Source of the DNA: Engraulis encrasicolus
Lineage: Eukaryota > Chordata > Actinopteri > Clupeiformes > Engraulidae
DNA: 64,000 nucleotides
NCBI RefSeq assembly: GCF_034702125.1
Contig: NC_085861.1
Location: forward strand, 54,026,322 to 54,090,321
Direction: 5' to 3'
Part shown: positions 56,722 through 64,000 of the stretch, one piece after another
Layout: every line of letters starts with the position of its first letter
Numbering within the stretch: position 1 is the first letter of the stretch
Notes under the pieces: generated by a model
What the model saw: the letters and a program-made list of their open reading frames with translations, nothing else
What the model was told of the DNA's origin: nothing
Databases searched by the model: none
Made by a program: the position numbers and the translations under genes

Positions 56722-58108
56722 CTATTTATGGATGTTAAACTGCACGTTGCCATTGAACGTGCAGTTCGAAAGGAAGAATGGTCCGGCGTCCGCGGAGAGG
56801 TCCTGGTTTATTTCTCCTCCTCCTCCTCCTCCTCCTCCTCCCTGTTTGACCACAGGTCCTGGTGTGTTAGAAGGGCCTGCACCTGCAAGCAAAGGCGCAC
56901 ACAATTAGACTCGACCCTGGAGTTCTGCGAAATAAACAAACGAGTCCCCACTGAAAACAAATTAAGCAAGACTTTTACTAACCTGATAGGATGTGGCTCC
57001 ATCTCTGCCTGTCGGTGGTGCTTGGAGCCCAGTAGCTTTTTAGGCTGGTCTCACATCTGTGGCCGGTGACGGTCATGATTTCCCTGGTCTCCAGTCCAGC
57101 CGATGATAGCATTTGGACGGCGGTACTACGCAGGCTGTGGTTTGTGTAACGCCTTGAAAGCCCACAGACCTGGCTGATATTGGCCATCATGCTGCCAAGG
57201 TAGTTCTTTCCCATCGGTTCCCTAGAGAACCAAATGGTTTTTTGGTCCAGAATGGCCTGATCTTGCTTGATTGGATGGAGATACAATGCTGTCGCGTCAG
57301 ATGGGCACAGCGACAGATACTTTTTGAATGTCTGTACAGGGCAGTTGGGGTTGCCTGGCTCCGAGTATATGCATCCCCGGTACACCTGTTGACATGGATC
57401 TCTGGGGTCTTTGTGGTTCTTTGTCTCAGCATTGTGGGCGAGGGTGATGTACTCGTTGCCGTTTTCATCTTTTTTTAACTCGAAAGAGGCGGGTGTGAGC
57501 TCTCTGTTCCCTTCTCTTCCTCTCCTGGCGAGGTGTAACTGCGTGTTGAACCACACCCTCCTCACCAGTCCGGTGGCAGTGGAGGTCGAGAGGGCCGGCG
57601 AGTCTTTGATGCGCTGGAGGTCTGCTGGTGAAATGGCCTGGTGGTGTTGGCTACAGTCTTTTCCACTTTTGCGTAGATCTTTCAGGACCGATTTGAAAAC
57701 GTTATTACTGCTCTTAAATGCCGTGTTGTGGTAGATGTTAAACTTGCTGTAGTACCTGCTGATGCCTCCACGGAGAGCAGCATAGCTGGCCACGGAGTAC
57801 TTTTTGCCTTGCGCGTTTCTTACAGAAGCATAAAACAATCTTAACACTTTGTCGAGAGCTCCTTCATCGAATTCGTCTAATTCGGTTCTTATGTTTTTTT
57901 CCAATAGAAATTCCTTGAAAACTTTGATGGTCCATGCCGTGCTCCTTTTGGTGTTTATCTCATGGCGATTTTCTTCTATTTGCTCCAATTCCTCCTCCGT
58001 CAGATCCTGGTGTCGTTTGGGTTTTGGTGGTGTCAAGAATTGCGCTTCCCACCAGCGCTGAGCATTTTCATATTCTCCATAAATGTTAAAATTAATTGGA
58101 AACTCCAT
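56722..58108 (-). CDS. Crypton/DUF3504 tyrosine recombinase, two exons
   Basis: Exon 1 runs 58108-56983 and exon 2 runs 56882-56722, with a 100-bp intron (CAG|GTTAGT donor, TTGCTTGCAG acceptor). The join is in phase and gives 428 residues. Residues 55-150 form the N-terminal core-binding-like region ([16 protein letters not shown]). The catalytic domain covers about 160-365: box I R-R-G-R-E-G at 195-200, H324-x-x-R327 in Y-T-N-H-S-L-R, H350 in T-G-H-R and the nucleophile Y359 in L-K-S-Y-W. All residues of the R..HxxR..H..Y set are present and no stop or frameshift is seen. This matches the DUF3504 domain of KCTD1/ZMYM/QRICH1-type Crypton derivatives. The enzyme would cut and rejoin DNA through a 3'-phosphotyrosine, in the nucleus, to move the element. 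Exon 2 adds a Gly-rich run from (TCC)n and a tail ending N-G-N-V-Q-F-N-I. The ATG lies in a good context (CAACAATGG). Confidence 0.88.
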
Positions 58109-58361
58109 TGTTGGCCGAGAGGTGTCGCCAAATAGTAGGACTAAACAGAAAAAAATAGCCGTTGCAGAATATTTACATTCGAAGTTGCCGAACTACTTGC
58201 GGAGTGATACAATTCACGTGAATCCAAGTGACAAACTCGTTGCCATTGGCAGCGGGTATTATTAGTTGGGCATTACAGAAAAGTAGTGACCATCGAACGT
58301 TGGGGCCTCCCATTGAAAGTGAATGGGAGCTCTTGCACCATTCTAGAGTGCCGTATAATAA

Positions 58362-59501
58362 CAAAGATGTATGGACTATGCTCCACTGCTGCTTCAATAC
58401 GCTCTGGTCCAAACCCTGTGTAGAAAGTCCTGTTGGTAACAAGTGGCTTGTCTGGTGTTAAACTGCACATGTACTGCTGTAAGCAGGCACGGCTCACACC
58501 CCTGTCGTCCTCAGACACCTCTCTAGACTTCAGTGGGTTTGCACACGCCTCAGGCTCTACACATTCATGTTTGGGAACAGGCTCAACACACAAACCAGAT
58601 GAACATGTACAGGTAGAGTGGCAGTATGTGCAACACAGATGACCTGGCTCAATGTCTGTGGTCTGCTTTTCAAAGTTGCGATAGAGAGCTTTTCTGAAAC
58701 ATCCCTGGGTTCCTGCATGAATGACAGCTTTAACAGTCTTGTCAACCCTTGAGGAACCTTTGATGGCATACAAAACGGCATGGGAGGGTAATCCATTTCT
58801 CCCAGCCCGGCCAGCCTGTTGCACTATTGTTTCCGCATCCTCTGGTGTCCCGTACAAAATAACATGAGAGACATTGGGGAAATTAAGGCCCATCCCCAGT
58901 GCAGTGGTAGCCACAACGACCCTGCAGCTGCCCTCACCAGTGAAGGATGCAAGTACTCTCTGTTTATATTGTGGCAGTGTCTTGCTGTGGAACATCCCTA
59001 TGAGCATGTTTTCAGCCCTTCGTTCAGGGTCCCGGTTTACCCACGCGTCTTCCCCAAGTTCAGCTTTGAGACGGCAGAAGACTCTTCCTACTGCCATCAG
59101 GGATCTGCAGTAAATGATGATGGGAGACATTGAAAGTCCTTTCTCCCTGACCTCTGTCACCACCCAGTCCATGCAGTGCAGGTCATGACTGTCAATTCGC
59201 TTCAGCCCAAGCCTAATGTTCCCTCTGTTTGGGCTCACCGTCACTCCAACGGCACTCTCCGTATGCAACAGCTCTGTGACCCATCTTCTGTTGGCAATGT
59301 CTGCAGATGCCGTCAAAACCATGACAGGCGTGCCTGGAAGACATGACGCATAAAGTTAACAAGGTCAGTACACTAACCAAGGCCACCACAATGTTTGCCT
59401 CCTAATAACAATTGGTGTACATATTTGCAAGAGTTACTCACCTTCTTTGACAATGGAGCGTAGTTGTCCCAACTGAGAGAATGCCTTTAGCACCTTCACC
59501 C
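58362..59501 (-). pseudogene. RecQ-like helicase, C-terminal half, truncated
   Basis: Two exons join in phase: 59501-59442 (V-K-V-L-K-A-F-S-Q-L-G-Q-L-R) and 59333 downward, with an intron of 108 bp. Visible RecQ motifs are motif III T-P-V-M-V-L-T-A-S-A, motif IV I-I-I-Y-C-R-S, motif V V-V-V-A-T-T-A-L-G-M-G-L-N-F and motif VI Q-Q-A-G-R-A-G-R-N-G. A zinc site follows: Cys208, Cys230, Cys231 and Cys234, counted from the ATG at 59322. RecQ enzymes unwind DNA 3' to 5' using ATP. Motifs I (Walker A) and II (DExH) are not found upstream in this window. At the other end the family sequence reaches H-S-P-Y-I-F and then runs into the recombinase element's TTATTATACGG, reading on to a stop at 58273. Both ends are lost, so it cannot be an active helicase. 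Confidence 0.82.
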
Positions 59502-59815
59502 CTGGTGAAGAGAAAAGAGCTCTTAGTCTTTTTCACCACAATACAGCAAGCACTAAAATTGTGCATTATTTACAGTAAGTAAGGGCCAGGACAATGTGTG
59601 TGTGTGTGTGTGTCTGTGTCTGTGTGTGTGTGGACAACCCCCCACTGTAGTCAGTAGGCCTATGCATTGGGCACAGTTGGGGGAGGGGAGAATCCACACC
59701 TTTGATAGGTGTTTACACGGACAATGTGTACAGCCGAGTTAACAGAGCTCTTCGTTTTACCCCCTCTGTGTGAGCTTCAGAGGAATGAGGAAATGTAATG
59801 ACCAAGGGGGGGCAA
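59502..59815. other. Region upstream of helicase exons, no exon found
   Basis: The helicase gene should continue here on the minus strand, but no exon with Walker A or DExH residues is readable. A short GT run lies at 59597-59632. Confidence 0.5.
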
Positions 59816-59866
59816 CCGCTATTCCGACATGTCGCTATTCCGACTGCCGCTATTCCGACACTTTTT
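59816..59866 (+). repeat. Triple GCTATTCCGAC repeat
   Basis: GCTATTCCGAC occurs at about 59818, 59834 (CGCTATTCCGAC) and 59850, spaced 15-16 bp. Confidence 0.85.
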
Positions 59867-59869
59867 TCT

Positions 59870-60150
59870 CCCCACGCATCATTGCTTCACGATGACATTC
59901 ACACGGACTATTTTTTATATTGCAGCAGGGAATATGCATGAGTCTCGACACCAACAAGGCGATTGCGCTGGAGAGGGCTTACTGGCACGCAGCAATTTAT
60001 TTTTAAAATATAATTTGAGCGGGTTTTCACATGGCATGTGAGCGGTGTGCCATTGAAATTGGTAAAAGCACACACAACTGTCTATTAATGTAGTCTATTT
60101 AATGTAGCATATTTAATATGGACTATGTCGACCACTTAAGATAGGCCTAT
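59870..60150. other. No gene recognised
   Basis: Anonymous sequence. Confidence 0.4.
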
Positions 60151-60156
60151 TATGAG

Positions 60157-60254
60157 GAAATAAGAACACCAAACTGAAGCCTATTTTCCCCTGCTGCGCT
60201 GGTCCGAAATAAGAACACCAAACTGAAGCCTATTTTCCCCTGCTGCGCTGGTCC
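60157..60254 (+). repeat. Perfect 49-bp tandem duplication
   Basis: GAAATAAGAACACC through GCTGCGCTGGTCC (60157-60205) is repeated without change at 60206-60254. Perfect identity implies a recent event or an assembly artefact. Confidence 0.95.
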
Positions 60255-61455
60255 GATATCCTGCAGGCAAACTGTTAAAGCAACAACGTTGCCGACATAG
60301 AGCTCTGGTATGATGCACACAGAACTTGACTTTTAGGTTACTTATTATGTCTAATGTAATATGGCAAAAAAAAAACAATGGCATAACGGAGGGTCCCGAG
60401 GCAACACTGCTATTTACTTTTTTCCACACACCAACTCGCTTCGACTCGCAGTGTCCAACTTGAAAACACCGTGACACTTGAAAAAGAAAAAAGAGTTGTG
60501 CGCGATTCGAAACGCATCGGTGCCTGAGCACCTGTGCAATAAAAATCTAGCTATGCGATAGGACAGGCGACGGCTAGGTCCTACCCAAATACGGGAGCCG
60601 GCGCGGCCACCAAGTTGGTCGCTCCACACAGTCGCACCTCCGTAATAGGCCACAACTCCACGGAATACCTCTCCCGTGTGTGTGTGTCACAGGCCTACTA
60701 TGCATCCCGTGTGCAATGAGTAGGGAAGCATGCAATCTATGCCATATAGCATTCGCATCTGAGAGTTTGGAAACAAATTGGAGCCCTTTCTTAGACGAGA
60801 ATAGCGTGGACAAGACAGAGCTGCATGTTTGGCCGGAGCTTCCCTTTTATAACAAAGCGCTCTTGCGCACCCGAATCATGAGAATAAGGTATCTGCCACG
60901 GAAGTCGTGCAAGCAGGAGCCTCATTTAGAAGGTTAAAAAAAAACAATAACCGTTTTGTCGGCTTGAGACTCACATTAGAACTCTAGGCCTATTAAATGA
61001 CCTAGAAGAGATAGAGTGGAAACATCAGGCCAACTTTTGTGTGCGAAAATAAAACTGCAGTTCCTCCTTTAGGTCACTATAGCCACGATAGAAATTAATT
61101 TGCACGATAGCACACCTAGTTATTGCCTATAGCCTAGTTTTCATACTGCCTGCGTCCATATCACTTCAACACTTCACACTTCAACATTGTACACACCAGA
61201 AAACACCAAGACACCAAAGTCATTTCATTCAAATATTTATTGTCCATTTGAGAACATAGTCCTGTGTCCATGTGTGTGTGTTTGAATACAACCAGTCCAT
61301 TCACGCTCTGTCGTCTGTCCAGTGAGACACCGCGAGTCGGCTGTGCCAGCTGCAGTGATAGAGCAAGAGAGAGATCGAGAGGGTGAGAGAGAGCTGAAGG
61401 CAGCATGCACCGCTTGTAGGGGGCTTTCTTCTAGTGAAGGCTATGGCGGCCAGGC
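60255..61455. other. No gene recognised
   Basis: Anonymous sequence. Short frames exist on both strands without motifs or splice support. Confidence 0.5.
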
Positions 61456-61683
61456 GTGGGCACTTAAAGGTAGGGTTGGAGATCTTTGAAAAACGGATCC
61501 TGTGAGCTATATTTTTGAAAATACACAGCCCGCCTCTCCCTTCAGCCCTCCCCTCAAAGCCACGCCTTCAAAACACATGAACGCGCATGCAGTCTGTCAA
61601 GTGTTCGGATTATCCCGGGAACCCACGAGAGCTCACGAGGCGGGGGCGGGCTAGAAATCGATTAGCCAAGCTAACTTCCAGCC

Positions 61684-63045
61684 ATGGCACTGTCTCCGGC
61701 TACGGTAAGAATGTTCAACATCACAATAAACGCACAGGCCGTCATGGTTGCCATTTCAAGAAATATTGATGACAGTAGATGTATACTAGATTAGTTATTG
61801 AACTTGACTTGATACGTGTTACTTAGATATCTCATTCTAACTTCCTAACACTGATGACAGATGCTATACTGTACTGTCATCCCTAGACAGTAGTTCTAGC
61901 CAGTAGCTACAGTACTGACACATGGATTTATTTTGACAGATGTGTACCGCTGTATACATTTTACTATTGTATTTATATATACCCGACACCACAATCCGTA
62001 GTGTTTTAGGCTATGACTTCAGATTTCACTTGGGTTGTCGCACGCGCAGACACAGGGACAGAGGGAGTAAAGAAAAACAACCGAACTGATCAACGCTAAT
62101 GAAATTGTTTTGGCTGACGATATTTTCATATGCTTTAGACCTTCCACGACCACGAGAGCTCCAGCTCTGACTTTCCTGGCCCATCACAATCATAACGACC
62201 TAACAGCCCAGTAGGACCGATGGCCAGAGATGGAGGAGGAGGAAGATAGACGCAGCAGAGGTCGGGGGTATTGATTAGGGAGACTCCAACAGAATTGACG
62301 CCCTGCTAACTGTATGTACATTCATCCCTCAATAACATTATGTGCTTCTGTATTCCTCCAGATGTGTAAGTATTGTAATGGATGTTATCACAACGGATGT
62401 ACTCTATATCGCAACACGAGTAGGCTACACGAGTACACCTGTTGTGATAACCATTACAATATTTCTACTCCTATGAGTAGTAGTGTGATATTACATGGTT
62501 GTAGGTACACAACACCAGTGGTAGTTCAAGTACATCCATAAAAGCCCATCTACTTCATACATCTGTGTAACCCCTGGCACAACACCAGTTTGTAAGAAAT
62601 TGACTGAAAACGTTGTATGCATATAATTGGCACATCTTTATTTATATACACAATAATGATTGCTTATGTCCATATGGTCAATAGAGTTATTTAGTCCCCA
62701 TCATCAAATAGAAAATGCACTACATAAAATGTATTTATTGCTTTGCAGGCCTTGATTCAATCATTGAATTTGAAGCAATCCCATCGGTTACTGCAGCGTG
62801 CCCTGACCCGTGACCCCAGTTTGATGTTCGACCTGGCACATGACATCTGGTCCTCAGTCACAGCCCAGTAGCACAACCAACCTGGCGCCTCTGCGCAATC
62901 TGTAAGGAGATGCCCATGAACATTGAAAGGAAATGCTGTGGTGTTCTCAGTTTTGATAAGACTTTGGGCTGATGTAGGACCAGGTGAGAGAAACGGTCTC
63001 TTCAGGCATGCAGCCTACAGACAGTATGGGGCACTTGAACAGGGC
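61684..63045 (+). pseudogene. P2X7 C-terminal-domain-like gene relic
   Basis: The main exon begins after GCTTTGCAG (62749) and reads Q-R-A-L-T-R-D-P-S-L-M-F-D-L-A-H-D-I, then a stop. A shifted frame gives W-R-L-C-A-I-C-K-E-M-P-M-N-I-E-R-K-C-C-G, and a further frame gives L-F-R-H-A-A-Y-R-Q-Y. W-C-x-C-x-x-C-x-x-M-P, E-x-x-C-C and F-R-H-A-A-Y-R-Q are the signature of the zinc-containing cytoplasmic domain of P2X7 receptors. In fish this domain also occurs in many short intronless or two-exon copies spread as repeats. Possible earlier exons are 61684-61704 (ATG...ACG|GTAAGA) and a Ser-rich piece after TTTAG at 62139. Multiple frame changes and the missing final P-x-x-x-G-x-Y-x-G-F show it is dead. 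No membrane segments are present, so it is not a receptor gene. Confidence 0.6.
62371..62461. repeat. Hairpin with 31-34 bp arms
   Basis: TATTGTAATGG, then GTTATCACAAC and TGTACTC in the left arm pair with GAGTACA, GTTGTGATAAC and CCATTACAATA on the right. The loop is about 26 bp. It lies in an intron-like part of the P2X7-like relic. Confidence 0.88.
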
Positions 63046-63267
63046 TGATGTTGTAATACACAGTACAATACCCAGGATTAGCCAGGGTTACCCTGCTCCA
63101 CTAGAGCAATATAAAAGGTTTATACAGAGTACGGTATAAAACACACAAACCGGCAGTGTGCAGAGTTTTATTATTTTTCATTATCTGTAGGAGCATTCAT
63201 CTGTACATCTCACCTTTTTGGTTTGGAACCACGTTTGTCTTGTTACCATTGTTTTTTTCATACATAG

Positions 63268-63275
63268 AAAATAAA
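63268..63275 (+). promoter_or_regulatory. Possible poly(A) signal
   Basis: AAAATAAA about 230 bp past the last recognisable codon of the P2X7-like relic. The position is plausible, but AATAAA is frequent in AT-rich DNA. Confidence 0.3.
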
Positions 63276-63299
63276 TGCAACCTGTCAAATAATCTTCTG

Positions 63300-63855
63300 A
63301 TTGTGGTCTTGTGGAATATATAAATTATGTAACCATGCATTTTCAGTCAGAGAATGAATTAAAAAAAGCCACACAGTCAAATTGTGTCCACCAATATTTA
63401 CTGTCATTGAAATGTATGGACAATTTAAACAATGTATTACACATGACACTAGATACATTACTTTATACTATATTTACAGTTGTCATTACCATACAAAAAC
63501 TCTGGGAAGGTGGGTAAGTGCAGCAACTGTGAAGGGCCTAGTCTGAGGTTGGAGGCGTCTGTGCTGTAAAAAGATAAACAGAATTAGAAATCACATATCT
63601 GACAGTAGCTCCAGTGACATTTTAAATGCAAGTAACCTGGGTTGTTGGGGCAGGGACACCAAAAATAACTCCTTTATCTGGGCTCACCTGGTTGTGAGTG
63701 TCTGCGGTCAGCCATCCCTCTTAGGGTAGAAAGTCTTCTGCGCAGGACGGTGCCCTGAAGGTTGACGTTCACAGTATGCAGCCTTCATGTCCTGGAACTT
63801 TTATTGTGCAATTTTCCATATCTGTAACAAGCAATGTGTTAGACTATATTAGGGC
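63300..63855. other. No gene recognised
   Basis: Anonymous AT-rich sequence. Confidence 0.45.
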
Positions 63856-63859
63856 TTCA

Positions 63860-64000
63860 TTACATCAAATTACACAGCAGGGTTTTACAGGGTGTTGGCT
63901 ACAGTCCCAGGACCTAAGTGGACTTGTGTGCCTTGCTCAAGTGCACTTCAGCTGTGGATGGAGGTGTAGGTAGGGAGAGGTAAGGATGGGATTTCAACCT
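63860..64000 (-). mobile_element. SINE-like fragment at window edge
   Basis: CCTTGCTCAAGTGCACTTCA, then GGGAGAGGTAAGGATGGGA and TTTCAACCT resemble the body of fish tRNA-derived SINEs running on the minus strand. The promoter head would lie beyond the window. A B-box-like GGTTGAAATCCC is at the very end. Confidence 0.6.

Larger units (their letters stand above)
56486..58361 (-). mobile_element. Crypton-type tyrosine recombinase element
   Basis: About 1.87 kb with one gene on the minus strand. The left edge is bounded by loss of homology to repeat Q at about 56485, the right by disruption of the helicase frame at 58361. TTATTATACGG lies at the left (56498-56508) and its inverse CCGTATAATAA at the right (58351-58361). 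Known Cryptons lack terminal inverted repeats, so this short inverted pair is unusual or reflects target sequence. The right-end block (CCCCAACGTTCGATGG on the minus strand) recurs in copies A and B of repeat R. Confidence 0.65.

Noticed and set aside
56722..59501. Recombinase and helicase as one transcription unit or fused gene
   Set aside because: Each has its own exons, and the helicase frame is cut at the recombinase element's edge. The recombinase has its own ATG and poly(A) signal. A nested insertion explains the layout better, although shared ancestry is kept as a hypothesis.
61684..63045. A real P2X purinoceptor gene
   Set aside because: Only the cytoplasmic zinc-domain part is present, with frame changes; there are no membrane segments or ligand-binding domain.

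Overview
The window looks like a repeat-dense accessory stretch of a ray-finned fish nuclear genome. The evidence is long GT/CA and GA arrays, tRNA-derived SINEs, L2-like LINE tails, and Tc1, hAT, PIF/Harbinger and TTAA-target (Kolobok-like) transposons. It also carries the transposon-associated gene families typical of teleosts: THAP, Myb/SANT-like, DUF6589, DUF3504, P2X7-C-like and CCDC106-like. The species cannot be named from the sequence. I found no convincing single-copy host gene; every coding segment I could support belongs to, or lies inside, a repeat.

Layout. 0-2.3 kb: degenerate direct repeats and two dinucleotide arrays. 2.3-6.2 kb: one copy of a repeat I call H, split by a 2.65-kb element carrying a THAP exon. 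6.5-9.5 kb: a cluster of very long microsatellites. 9.5-15.5 kb: mostly anonymous sequence, with a SINE that has a 13-bp target duplication and a transposon copy holding telomere-like repeats. 15.8-27.6 kb: many small elements with clean target-site duplications, three large foldback elements (Tc1-type, then two TTAA-type), a Harbinger MITE split by a 2.0-kb LTR-like unit, and a SINE. 27.7-37.6 kb: a second H copy opened by a TTAA-type element (29066-33721, itself carrying a hAT) and by another hAT (34075-36880, itself carrying a foldback Tc1). The H copy at 2.3-6.2 kb shows the sequence before the TTAA insertion. 38-55 kb: further nested elements, zinc-finger and Myb/SANT-like gene relics, a tandem duplication, a LINE fragment and hAT copies.

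55.2-59.5 kb is the most interesting block. It has a broken DUF6589 gene on the plus strand, an apparently intact two-exon tyrosine recombinase of the Crypton/DUF3504 type on the minus strand (428 residues after splicing, all catalytic residues visible), and the C-terminal half of a RecQ-like helicase, also on the minus strand. The helicase frame stops making sense exactly where the recombinase element begins. I therefore read this as a Crypton-type element inserted into, or next to, the end of a helicase/DUF6589 pair. Two short relatives of its end sequences lie at 13.5 and 50.1 kb. 60-64 kb holds a perfect 49-bp tandem duplication, a hairpin, a broken P2X7-C-like gene and the edge of a third SINE.
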